DNA of 64,000 bases from Tricholomella constricta (taxonomy: Eukaryota; Basidiomycota; Agaricomycetes; Agaricales; Lyophyllaceae): assembly GCA_013368375.1 (NCBI GenBank), contig JAACJP010000002.1, forward strand, positions 1,736,001 through 1,800,000, read 5' to 3'. Both the position numbers and the translations under genes were made by a program. This document shows positions 54,534 through 63,751 of this stretch, piece by piece. The notes below the pieces were generated by a model. It was not told where the DNA came from and ran no database searches. It was given only the letters and a program-made list of their open reading frames with translations. How positions within the stretch are numbered: the first letter of the stretch is position 1; each line of letters starts with the position of its first letter.

Positions 54534-55190
54534 ATGTCCCATACCCAATCCCAGCAAGCTACTATGGGCCCAGTGCCCACCGATGACGTCGCGAACCTTG
54601 CCATAGGGGTCGTTCACCTCGTCGAGTCTCGCATGCCCGTTACGGAGCAGCACCGGTGCCTAATTATGCCCCGGAGCCCCATCAATACTGGCGCGCCACC
54701 CACAGTAGCGTCCGCTTCGCCGCCTTGGGCGCACCAGGCCCCACCATCGGCGAGATCGTTCGTGGCCGCATGCAGCTCGAGCGCCCACACGATTATGTCC
54801 TCGCCGGGCGCACGACAAGGCGCTGCAAGGTCGACGTAAGCCAAGTCCCATTCCACATCGCATCCTTAATTTGTCTTCCTGAGCCTGATCGTGGTTGCTT
54901 GTGCTGCACAGTGGCCAGGGTTGAAGCACGCCCCAGTGACCATCTACTGGAATCCCTGCAACAGCGCCCCGCGACGCGAATCTCTCGCGAAGGAGATCGC
55001 CGACATCATATATCACGCCTTCATAGCTAACCCGCACATCGTTTGTCATTCCTTGATTACTAAATATAGACAACCAGGTTCTGATTCTGTGTGCATGCAG
55101 ACAGTTCCCTGGGAAGACGTTCGCCTGCTTGCAATCAGTTATTACGGCGACACCTGGATTCCCATCCTCGCGCTCGACTCTGAACGCTGA
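54534..55190 (+). pseudogene. orphan family copy 2, frameshifted
   Basis: Same gene as copies 1 and 3: ATG 54534, introns at the same sites (exon 1 to 54838, exon 2 from about 54915, last exon ending TGA 55188-55190). Exon 1 is 305 nt where the other copies have multiples of three. After the block VVHLVESRMPVTEQHRCLIM the frame is lost near 54670-54710: the original frame runs to a stop at the exon end, while the family sequence continues in another frame (VRFAALGAPGPTIGEIV). Exons 2 and 3 are otherwise well kept (WPGLKHAPVTIYW, LLAISYYGDTWIPILALDSE). One small indel explains it. Confidence 0.7.
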
Positions 55191-55295
55191 TCGCACGCTG
55201 CACCCATTTGTCTCTGCTGTTGCATGTCCTTGTTGTAAATCTCTGTGTATCTTCCGGCCGCAGCCTATAGAGCCACCACTGTCTTACTTGATAAT

Positions 55296-55300
55296 CTATA
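55296..55300. repeat. target-site duplication CTATA of the copia element
   Basis: CTATA at 55296-55300 and at 60676-60680, directly outside the two LTRs; 5 bp is usual for Ty1/copia integrases. Confidence 0.9.
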
Positions 55301-55740
55301 TGTAAGAATTATAGTCCGAGATACTAGATACGAAGTCTCAGTGTTGGCGCGCGAGAGCGGGGGCAACAGCTGTATATTTACCTAGATACGAAGTCTAGGT
55401 ATTCGGTTAGTATTAGTACATAGCGAGTAAGAATATATCTCACCTCAGTGTTGGCGCGCGAGAGCGGGGGCAACAGCTGAGGTGACTGCGAACATTCGTA
55501 GCATATTTGTACGTAGCAAAACTACGAGCTAAACTACAAATAGGAGAACAAAAAGGAAGCTCTCAACGAGAGCAGTAAGCAAATGGAATAGTATGAGTAT
55601 GCAGGAAAGATACCGTGCATACTAGTAGCGAGAAAAAGTGCCGCGCGCCACGAGTAGGCGCGCGTGAGCGATGCGCGTGAGCGTTGCGCGTCAGGGATGC
55701 GTCAGGGTCGTGAGGACTCGGGCCGATTGTTAATCCAACA
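55301..55740 (-). repeat. 3' LTR of the copia element (minus orientation)
   Basis: 440 bp; on the minus strand it begins TGTTGGATTAACAATC and ends CTTACA. It contains two copies of a ~34-bp GC-rich block starting CAGTGTTGGCGCGCGAGAG (plus-strand reading) and a long-range inverted pair TCACCTCAG / CTGAGGTGA enclosing the second block. Confidence 0.9.
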
Positions 55741-55747
55741 CTCCCCC

Positions 55748-58700
55748 TCAAGCTGCCGCGAGTCCGAGCTCGGTCGCAAAGTGTTTGACCTTCGCAGATG
55801 GGAGGGCCTTCGTGAGCGTGTCAGCGACCATGTCGTCGGTAGGACAGTAGACAAGGCGGATAGAGCCGCGTTCGACGATCCAACGGATGAAGTGAAATCG
55901 AATGTCGATGTGTTTTGTGCGCGCGTGGTACTGGTGGTCCTTTGTAAGTGCAATTGCAGATTGATTGTCGGAAAAAAGGATGGTGGCTTCGAGTGTAGAG
56001 TCGAAGAGCTGGGTGATAAGGGATCGGAGCCATAGAGCTTCCTTTGAAGCGTGAGTCGCGGCGACGTATTCGGCCTCGGTGGTCGAGAGCGCGATAATTT
56101 CTTGACGTTTAGCGCTCCAAGAAACTGCGCCGCCATGCAAAATAAATGCGTACCCTGAAACAGCATGCCGATCTTCGGCCATGCTACCATCCGCATCCGC
56201 GAAACCAATTAAATCTCTCTGAGTCCCGCCGAACGTGAGCCAAAGATCCTTCGTGCCCTTCAGGTAACGGAAAATCTTCTTGACTGCTTCCCAGTGAGCG
56301 GGGCCGGGCTTCGTGGAGAAACGCGAGACAGTCTGGACGGCAAAGGCGATGTCGGGGCGCGTTCCGAGCGCAGCGTACATGAGAGAGCCGACAGCTTCAT
56401 GGTATGGGATGTCGCGCATCTGGGCAAATTCGGCCGTGGTTGATGGCGACTGAGCGGAGGAGAGACGGATGCTGGTGTCCATGGGGATGGAAACGGGTTT
56501 AAGGTCCTGAAGACCATAGCGCCGGAGGATAGAGTCCAGGTAGGAACGTTGGGAAAGGTGTATGGTGCGACGCTCGCGGTCGCGCTTGATCTCGATGCCA
56601 AGAAGCCAGTAGAGTTCACCCAAATCGGTAATCTCCACGTGGTCGGAGATTTGCCTCTTGAAATCCGAGATCAGGGCCATCGAAGTAGCCGCAATCGTGC
56701 AGTCGTCGACATGAACGAGCACGATGATCACCAGCTTTCCTTGACGCTTGAAGAACACGGACTGATCGACATCACAGCGCAAGAAACCGAGACTTCTCAT
56801 CATGATCTCGACGAGACGTTGGTACCAGCGACGGCCTGATTGCTTCAAGCCATAGAGGGTTTTGCGAAGACGACATACTTTGCGCGCAGAGTTAGGAGAT
56901 CGGTATCCAGGCGGTTGTTGCATGAAGATAACCTCGCGCTCGGTAAGTACTCCGTTGAGATAAGCGCCTTTGATGTCGATCTGATGCAATTCCATGTCGG
57001 CGGCTGCGGCTATAGCAAGGACGGTACGGATAGAAGCGAGTTTTGCAACAGGTGCGAATGTGTCGAAGTAATCGACGCCCGGTACTTGTGAAAAACCCTG
57101 CGCAACGAGTCGCGCCTTGTAGCGCACAACGTTGCCAGCCGCGTCCTTTTTGGCCCTGAAAACCCACTTTGAACCGACGATGTTCGCGCCCTCGGGCGCG
57201 TCAGTAAGTTCCCAGGTACCGGCCTCTTGCAGCAGTGCTAACTCCTCCTGGATCGCTTTTTCCCAGAGTGGCCAATCCGGGCGACCTTTCGCCTCGGCCA
57301 GGGAACGTGGTTCAAGTGCCTCGGCCTTGCTGATCTCAGCAGCCATCGCGTATTCTTCGACGAAATCAGCCGCCATTATCCAGTCCGCTACACCCTCCCC
57401 CTCAAGTACAGGATTCTCCGCATTTTCGAAAACGGGTGGAAGCTGGATACCTCGAGCGACGGTGGGGTCAGATGGGCACGCGGATGTGGCGCCGCCACCT
57501 TCTAGAAGCTCTCGGACACGCTGACTCGGTTTGCGCGTACGCTTCTTCTTGGGGGTTTCACTCGCTAGCTCGCCATCAGAGGTGTCTCGTTCATCAGTGG
57601 AGGGTGGGGCAGTAGGGACTGGGTCTGTGGGGGCAGGGGGCGCGCTCGTCGTCGGGGGGTCTGTGGACGGCTCGACAGGCTGCCAACTCTCCCCCTCGAG
57701 GCGCTCCGCAGACGCTTTCGTTTCGTCGAAGTAGATGTTACGTTCTGTGGTGACAGTCTGCTTGCCCGGCCAATATATCCGGGCACCATTACTGCGCTCA
57801 TCTAATCCGAGCCAACGACCTTCGCGCACGCGCCCTCCAAGCTTATCGCCGGCTTCGACGCGTACCCAGACTTTTTCGCCCCACTCACGCACAGACCTCA
57901 AATCGGGCTTCTTCCCAAATACGGCCTCATATGGTGTCATGCCATCCACGGCCTTCGTTGTGGTCCTGTTCATTAACCAGACAACATGCCGTGCAGCCTC
58001 GCCCCAGAGCATCCTAGGGAGTCCACTCGCATGAAGCAGCGCGCGGATGCGCTCGACGATGGTTCGGTTGCGTCGCTCTGCGACGCCGTTATGCTGGGGG
58101 GTGTCATGGACAGTGAGCCTCTGTGCCGTGCCTCGCGACTTGAGGTACACGACGAATTCCTTGCCTAGGTATTCGCCGCCTTGGTCAGAATGAAGGACCT
58201 TGATCCGAGCGCCTAACTGGGTCTCGGACCACGCTTCGAATTCTTTGTACGATTCGAATGTCTCGTCCTTCGTCTGCTGGAGGCTGAGGTACGTATAGCG
58301 CGTCTTATCGTCCGTAAAAGTCACGTAATAACGCCTCCCCCCTTTAGTAGCAACTGGTGCGGGTCCCCAGAGGTCGCTGTGAACCTTTCCGCCGAACTCT
58401 GTGGCGCGCTCGCCCATCCGGACTTTCGAAACGGGCTTCCTCGTGGACTTCGCGTACACGCAAGATTCGCAGAAGAAAGGGTCTCCGGCGTCACTGGATT
58501 CGAGCCGGACACCGGTCACGAAGCCTTCTTTTATAAGGCGCTTAGCGACTGCGGGGGAAATGTGGCCCATGCGGCGGTGGAATTGATCAAGGGTGAGTTC
58601 TTCCATTGCGGCATTCGCGACTTCGGGTTCGTGGACTACACTGTAGAGTCCCTTTCCAGCCTTTGGGACGCTGCCCACCTTCTCCCCCTCAGGACTGCGA

Positions 58701-60184
58701 ATCGTGCACTGTCCTCCGGCGAAGGTTACGCTGAAACCAAGCTCATCGAGCCGCCCCACAGATACAAGCGTGTACCCGACCTCCGGAGCGTACAAAACCT
58801 CCGTGAGCTGGAGTTGCGAAATATCGGCGCCATTTGGTATGTCGATTGTCATTTCGCCCTTTCCTACTGCGCAAAAACTCTGTTTATTAGCGGCGCGGAA
58901 AGGCTTGGGGGGGATCTCGACGAAGTTCTCGAGGTCCTCTCGATACGGAGAGATGTGGCGCGTGCACCCTGAGTCGTAGATCTCGGTGCGTGGTTTGCTG
59001 GTGTTGTGCGTGCTAACATGCGCCGCAGTATCTAGATCATCGACTTCGGCCGCGAAATCGTCGCCTTCGATGGAACTATCGCAATCCGTGCTGCCAAACA
59101 GGGAGAATGAGCCGACATCGCTCACGCCACTCCCTACAGCTTCGTCGAAGTCCCAGGCGCTATCTAGCAGGTCGTCGCAAACGCTGCCGACCTCAGAAAA
59201 CCAATCTCCTTCGCCTCCTTTGCTCACGTCGCCACAGCTGCTGGAAGAATCCGAGACAGCTTTCAGAGGTGGTAGGCTGATATCCAAGTTGGTGTCCTCG
59301 AGATCAGCCGCAAAGAAGGCCTCGTCCTCAGAGTCGGACACAGCAGCATTGGCTGCGCCACTGGCCTTCTTTTCCGATTTCTCGGCCTTTGGGGGTTCTA
59401 GGCACTTGTCCTTAAAGTGCCCAGTCTTGCCGCAATTCCAGCATGCTCCTCGAGGTTTCTTGCTCTTCCAGGAGCCCTTGTGGGTTGCGGCCATAGCTTC
59501 GTCGCGATCATCGTCCTTGGCCTTCACAGCGCCGCCACGACGAGACTTTTGGTTACGCTGGCGGTCTGCCTCCTCGGAAATCATGGAGATGAGGGTGCTG
59601 GGGTCGATATTCTTGGTAGGGGCCCACATCTTCGCAGCAGCGAGCTGAACTGAAGCGAAATTGGACAGGGAAAAGGGTAGGGATGAGATGATCGTCGACC
59701 TGTAGTCCTTGTCGTCGATATCGACGCCATAAGTCGCGAGCTCCTCCTTCTTGACGCGTAGGGCCTGTAGGAAGTCGCGGACACTGCCCTTTTCGGGGCA
59801 TTTCGACTCCATGAACCTGGTGCGCAGGTCTGCCTGCGCATACGCGCCCTTTTCCGTAAACTCGGCTTTGATAGCATCCCAGCGATCCTTCACCGACGTC
59901 TTCAAACGAATCTGCAGCAGCGCAGAGTCAGGGATCTTCTGCGTGAGGAGAGACTTCGCCGCGCGCTCGTGCTTCTCCCACTGAAGAAGGGCTGCAGTTT
60001 CAGCCGGATCAGAAGGAGACTGCACCGTGGGCCTCGGCGTCGCGCCGTCAAAATGGCCCCAGAAGCCCTTGGCCTCCACGGCGTCCTGGAAACGCATCGA
60101 GAAGATTGGCCAATTCATCCCGGACGCATCGAGCTTCGGAACGGAAGACGGGAGAGTATCAGAGAGCGAGGTAGTCGTGGACAT
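55748..60184 (-). CDS. copia Gag-Pol polyprotein (1478 aa)
   Basis: One uninterrupted frame from ATG 60184. In order by residue: UBN2-type gag (about 20-215, ALLQWEKHERAAKSLL, VRDFLQALRVKKEELA); CCHC zinc knuckle CWNCGKTGHFKDKC (about 248); protease IYDSGCTRHIS (about 403); GAG-pre-integrase HRRMGHISPAV ... CESCVYAK; integrase catalytic core (VHSDLWGP, HSDQGGEYLGKEF, PQHNGVAERRNRTI, about 590-720); reverse transcriptase (WVFRAKKDAAGNVVRYKARL, IDIKGAYLNG, and catalytic LVHVDDCTI, about 995-1200); RNase H (ADADGSMAEDRHAVSG, STTEAEYVAATHA, SDNQSAIAL, HIDIRFHFIR, about 1340-1460). The gag-PR-IN-RT-RH order defines Ty1/copia. All catalytic motifs are present, so the element may be autonomous. Confidence 0.94.
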   Translation of the reverse strand: MSTTTSLSDTLPSSVPKLDASGMNWPIFSMRFQDAVEAKGFWGHFDGATPRPTVQSPSDPAETAALLQWEKHERAAKSLLTQKIPDSALLQIRLKTSVKDRWDAIKAEFTEKGAYAQADLRTRFMESKCPEKGSVRDFLQALRVKKEELATYGVDIDDKDYRSTIISSLPFSLSNFASVQLAAAKMWAPTKNIDPSTLISMISEEADRQRNQKSRRGGAVKAKDDDRDEAMAATHKGSWKSKKPRGACWNCGKTGHFKDKCLEPPKAEKSEKKASGAANAAVSDSEDEAFFAADLEDTNLDISLPPLKAVSDSSSSCGDVSKGGEGDWFSEVGSVCDDLLDSAWDFDEAVGSGVSDVGSFSLFGSTDCDSSIEGDDFAAEVDDLDTAAHVSTHNTSKPRTEIYDSGCTRHISPYREDLENFVEIPPKPFRAANKQSFCAVGKGEMTIDIPNGADISQLQLTEVLYAPEVGYTLVSVGRLDELGFSVTFAGGQCTIRSPEGEKVGSVPKAGKGLYSVVHEPEVANAAMEELTLDQFHRRMGHISPAVAKRLIKEGFVTGVRLESSDAGDPFFCESCVYAKSTRKPVSKVRMGERATEFGGKVHSDLWGPAPVATKGGRRYYVTFTDDKTRYTYLSLQQTKDETFESYKEFEAWSETQLGARIKVLHSDQGGEYLGKEFVVYLKSRGTAQRLTVHDTPQHNGVAERRNRTIVERIRALLHASGLPRMLWGEAARHVVWLMNRTTTKAVDGMTPYEAVFGKKPDLRSVREWGEKVWVRVEAGDKLGGRVREGRWLGLDERSNGARIYWPGKQTVTTERNIYFDETKASAERLEGESWQPVEPSTDPPTTSAPPAPTDPVPTAPPSTDERDTSDGELASETPKKKRTRKPSQRVRELLEGGGATSACPSDPTVARGIQLPPVFENAENPVLEGEGVADWIMAADFVEEYAMAAEISKAEALEPRSLAEAKGRPDWPLWEKAIQEELALLQEAGTWELTDAPEGANIVGSKWVFRAKKDAAGNVVRYKARLVAQGFSQVPGVDYFDTFAPVAKLASIRTVLAIAAAADMELHQIDIKGAYLNGVLTEREVIFMQQPPGYRSPNSARKVCRLRKTLYGLKQSGRRWYQRLVEIMMRSLGFLRCDVDQSVFFKRQGKLVIIVLVHVDDCTIAATSMALISDFKRQISDHVEITDLGELYWLLGIEIKRDRERRTIHLSQRSYLDSILRRYGLQDLKPVSIPMDTSIRLSSAQSPSTTAEFAQMRDIPYHEAVGSLMYAALGTRPDIAFAVQTVSRFSTKPGPAHWEAVKKIFRYLKGTKDLWLTFGGTQRDLIGFADADGSMAEDRHAVSGYAFILHGGAVSWSAKRQEIIALSTTEAEYVAATHASKEALWLRSLITQLFDSTLEATILFSDNQSAIALTKDHQYHARTKHIDIRFHFIRWIVERGSIRLVYCPTDDMVADTLTKALPSAKVKHFATELGLAAA

Positions 60185-60235
60185 GGTAGCAGCAGTACGG
60201 GGTCAAAGGCAGAGGTAACGCGGGGCCCAATAACC

Positions 60236-60675
60236 TGTAAGAATTATAGTCCGAGATACTAGATACGAAGTCTCAGTGTTGGCGCGCGAGAGCGGGGGCA
60301 ACAGCTGTATATTTACCTAGATACGAAGTCTAGGTATTCGGTTAGTATTAGTACATAGCGAGTAAGAATATATCTCACCTCAGTGTTGGCGCGCGAGAGC
60401 GGGGGCAACAGCTGAGGTGACTGTGAACATTCGTAGCATATTTGTACGTAGCAAAACTACGAGCTAAACTACAAATAGGAGAACAAAAAGGAAGCTCTCA
60501 ACGAGAGCAGTAAGCAAATGGAATAGTATGAGTATGCAGGAAAGATACCGTGCATACTAGTAGCGAGAAAAAGTGCCGCGCGCCACGAGTAGGCGCGCGT
60601 GAGCGATGCGCGTGAGCGTTGCGCGTCAGGGATGTGTCAGGGTCGTGAGGACTCGGGCCGATTGTTAATCCAACA
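60236..60675 (-). repeat. 5' LTR of the copia element (minus orientation)
   Basis: 440 bp, same as the LTR at 55301-55740 except two seen C/T differences, both at CG sites (GCGAAC/GTGAAC and ATGCGTC/ATGTGTC). Internal flank on the minus strand reads GGTTATTGGGCCCC; I could not assign it to a tRNA. Confidence 0.9.
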
Positions 60676-60680
60676 CTATA

Positions 60681-61605
60681 CTCGCCTTAATTCATTGCTG
60701 TCAGCATATAGCGTACTTGAAGATAAGGTTCTCGCTCTCGTCTTTATGTAACAGAACGTGCGTGAAAAGGATAATTTTTTCTGGATGGGAGATTCCAAAG
60801 TGCGGTAACTTCCAGCAAAAAAAAAAATCAACGTGAAATTTTGTTGAGTCCGTACAGAACGCAGTACTTGTGGTCTGGAAAAACGGGGAGGAGTTCGATT
60901 TATTAGAAAGGGAAATTCAAGAAGCTGAAATAAGGATATGAAGGAGAGAAAGGTGAAAAAAAATGTCCAACCCAAAATCAGTCAAAATCCGGATATGTTG
61001 TCGATATTTTCAAGGCTTTTATAGGGCCGGTTGGATGGATAGATGGATGGATGGATTTTTAGGGGGATTTGCTCACCCGACACAACGTGCAAGGCAACTG
61101 AGGGACTGTAAGAATATATATAGGGAAAACTTATAAGGTTCACGACAAATGGCAACTATTGTGAACAATCGACTGGCTCACACCACGGCGCAAAGCGCCG
61201 TGGCGTAAAGTATAGGCGGTCTAAATGAAGCAAGTATGGATAAGGAAATTCGACGCATCATCGGCCTCGGCAAGTCCCGCGCTCAACATGGACGTAAATA
61301 CTAAACCAGCGCCGCTGTGATATTCGGAATCTCACGGTTCCTCGTCTATGGGAAATTATGCCTTATGATTGAACATGTCCTACTGTGCTTCTAAGTCCAC
61401 TGTTCTACATATTGTTCACTGCCTCAATCACCGGTTTTTAAATGGCTCTGATCTCTGGAATGGGCAAAAGTCGACCAGACCATGTTTATCTCCGAACAGA
61501 TGTGCATGTGGATGACTATCTGGCCAGTGACTCGCAGAAGAACCGTGATCTATTTCTATACAACGACGGTGGGCAAAGGCAGTGCTCGAGGCAGTGGCAC
61601 CAGTG
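60681..61605. other. spacer of unit 2 and promoter of orphan copy 3
   Basis: Homologous to 53880-54477. Contains a (GGAT)n-like run near 61031-61056. No other gene was seen. Confidence 0.6.
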
Positions 61606-61613
61606 TATATAAA
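61606..61613 (+). promoter_or_regulatory. TATA box of orphan copy 3
   Basis: TATATAAA, 77 bp before ATG 61690, in the conserved unit promoter. Confidence 0.7.
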
Positions 61614-61689
61614 GTGGAGGATTGCTGGTGGATAGTCTGCCATCCTCTGCATCTAAGGCATCCCCTCTCATACCCAATCCCAACAAGCT

Positions 61690-62325
61690 ATGGACCAAAT
61701 GTATATAATCCAAGTGCCCGCTGATGACATCGCGAACCTTACCCCAGGGTCTTTTCACCTCGTCGAGTCTCACATGCCCGTTACGAAGCAGCACCGGTGT
61801 TTCATTGTGCCCCGGAGCAACACCGGCATGCCCAGTTGCCCGAGCATCCGCTTCGCCGCCTTGGGCGCACCAGGCCCCACCATCGGTGAGATCCGTCATG
61901 GCCGCATGCAGCTCGAGCACCCAGACGATCACGTCCTCGCTTTTCGCACAACGAGGACCTTCAAGGTCGACGTAAGCCAAGTCCCATTTCATATCGCATC
62001 CTTGATTTGTCTTCCTGAGCCTGACCGGGGTTGCTTGTGCTGCACAGTGGCCAGGTGTGAAGCCTGGCCCAGTGACCCTCTACTGGGATATCTATCACGG
62101 CCGCCCGCGAACGCGCGAGTCTCTCGCGAAGGAGATCGCCCGCATCATATATGACACCTCCATAGCTAACCCGCATATCGTATGTCATTCCCTGATTACT
62201 GAATATAGATAACCAAGTTCTGATTATGTGTGCAGAAAGTTCACTGGGAAGACATTCGCCTACTCGCAATCAGTTATTACCGCGGCATCTGGGTTCCCAT
62301 CCTCTCGTCCGACTCTAGACTCTGA
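61690..62325 (+). CDS. orphan family protein, copy 3 (167 aa)
   Basis: Exons 61690-61971, 62048-62179, 62236-62325; both introns GT-AG, phase 0, at exactly the positions used in copy 1, and exon 2 is 132 nt in both. The frame is intact. Start MDQMYIIQVPADDIANLTPG, then FHLVESHMPVTKQHRCFIV, SIRFAALGAPGPTIGEIRHG, WPGVKPGPVTLYWDI, RESLAKEIARIIYDTS, and LLAISYYRGIWVPIL. The N-terminus is shorter than in copy 1 because the MSYTRSQQ-like start codon is not kept. Function unknown; no signal peptide or membrane segment. Confidence 0.72.
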
Positions 62326-62455
62326 TTGCACGCTGCACCCATTTGTCTCTGCTGTTGCATGTCCTTGTTGTAAATCTCTATGTATCTTCCGGCCGCAGCC
62401 CATAGAGCCACCATTGTCTTACTCGATAATCTGTACTCGCCCTAATACCATTCAT

Positions 62456-63380
62456 TTATGATTCCATCAAATCAAATTCGAAAGTATACATATGTCCCGG
62501 CCCAAAATCATAATTGTACAATAGAGTTCTTAGTCTAAGCCTCGAAGATATCCAAACAGGCACTGGTGGAATAGGCTGGATTGCCCCATAGTCCCAACTC
62601 GTAATGGGCTGTGTATTCGCTCGGGGAGATTCTCTTTTCTCCCCCCTCCTTGCTAAGCATGTACAAGTAACGATTATCGCTTCGCGTGGCGCTGGCACAC
62701 TACTCCACTGGGAAGCTCCCATATACTCATGTTTGTCCAAAAAAACAGCGTATTTGAGGGTCCGTAGTTCGATGGAGCCGTCGATGCGGTAGCTATAACC
62801 AAAGACGGGGTCGAGGTTGTTGTAGACGCGAAAAAGGGGGCATGGAAGGGTGTCAATACGTGAAGTTGAAGATGAGAACTCAAAGCCAGAAAATGTCATT
62901 GGTGGCGGTTAGGATGCATTCACCACCTTTAAGGCCAGTAGTCTTAGTCCACGGTATATGAAAAGAGAGGACCTTTTTGCCATTAACGAAAGCAGATTTT
63001 ACAGGTATACCACGCAATACATCGAAGGAGGGAGAAAAGGACGAGGTGGCCTTAGGAAGTATTTCGCCCAGTCGGTGGCAGCTCCAAGATGTGGTGAGAG
63101 CGGCGGCGCATATGGCAGAGCCCGACGGGGACGCGAGTTCAAGATGTTGGCGGAGAGTTAAGAGATGGGAACCCGTAATGAGATTTCGGAGAGGGCTGAT
63201 TTTTCGGCAGTTTTGCAAGAGAAAGTACCCGAAGATACGGCCGTGCCACTCCGCACGGTTGAAGCCATAAGTTGGGAGCCGTCGAGCCAGTTACAAATAC
63301 ACTCCCCAGAACATGAGTCGGAGGCGTCCGCAACAAAAGCGGACGGCCAGATATCAGAAGCCAGCATGCGCAAGATCTTC
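62456..63380 (-). pseudogene. unrecognised minus-strand coding remnant or multi-exon gene
   Basis: Overlapping minus-strand frames over about 0.9 kb have protein-like composition: LEIL-type residues around SPSFDVLRGIPVKSAFVNGK and GGECILTATNDIFW (62880-63100), and FRVYNNLDPVFGYSYRIDG in another frame (62456-62899). A real gene with introns, possibly of the propeller-like class that follows an F-box in mushrooms, is plausible, but no complete exon chain or domain could be established. It may be decayed. Confidence 0.3.
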
Positions 63381-63439
63381 GAAAACTTGTTGGCGGTCGC
63401 GAATTTGCGGGAAGCTCAGTAAACCTGTGCCGTATGATT

Positions 63440-63640
63440 GACCGGTGCTACAGTCGAAGCTGTCATAAGCCATAGCTCTATAAACCCATAATCTACAATA
63501 ACCCATAGGTTTGGGCCATCCACCGACTTGGTTCGCGGGTAATTTTTCGAAACCTCCCATTTCCCATAACCCATGGCTTTGGGTGGATATCATAACCCAT
63601 AAAATCAGAAATAATACAGTAAATTGCCTCTCAACGGTTG
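63440..63640. repeat. cluster of short ATAACCCATA-type repeats
   Basis: ATAACCCATA or close variants (AAACCCATAA, ATAACCCATGG) occur at least four times in about 150 bp, mixed with TTTGGG segments. Possible subterminal repeats of a transposon lying to the right, or chance AT-rich repetition. Confidence 0.4.
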
Positions 63641-63751
63641 ATATGAAGGCCAATAAGTTGAACATGTCTTGGCGAGCTCTCGAAAGGGCCATAAATTATA
63701 ATTAATGAAACAGGGCCTACCCCAATATCTTGAATTTCGGCACCGTCTGTC

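Larger units (their letters stand above)
55301..60675 (-). mobile_element. Ty1/copia LTR retrotransposon (5375 bp), apparently full length
   Basis: Two 440-bp LTRs, one intact gag-pol ORF on the minus strand, a polypurine tract (TTGAGGGGGAG) next to the downstream LTR, and a 5-bp target duplication. The LTRs differ at two positions by eye. The insertion lies about 110 bp after the end of orphan copy 2. Confidence 0.93.
52710..62460. repeat. three tandem ~1.45-kb units carrying an orphan gene family
   Basis: Units start at about 52710, 54165 and 60965, each near the motif TGTTGTCG...TTTTCAAGG followed by a GGGCCGGT or GGACCGGT. Each unit has a conserved promoter with a TATA box, the same three-exon gene, and a conserved 3' region (TGTTGCATGTC, CTTCCGGCCGC, TAGAGCCACCA). 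Unit 2 is split by the copia element at 55301-60675; its spacer resumes at 60681. Confidence 0.85.

Noticed and set aside
52856..54653. Minus-strand ORFs repeated in the three orphan units
   Set aside because: They repeat because the units are duplicated; splice sites, TATA boxes and third-position drift all support the plus strand.
61081..61140. TGTAAGAATATATATAGGG as a solo copia LTR end
   Set aside because: Only the first ten bases resemble the LTR terminus; the rest does not align.
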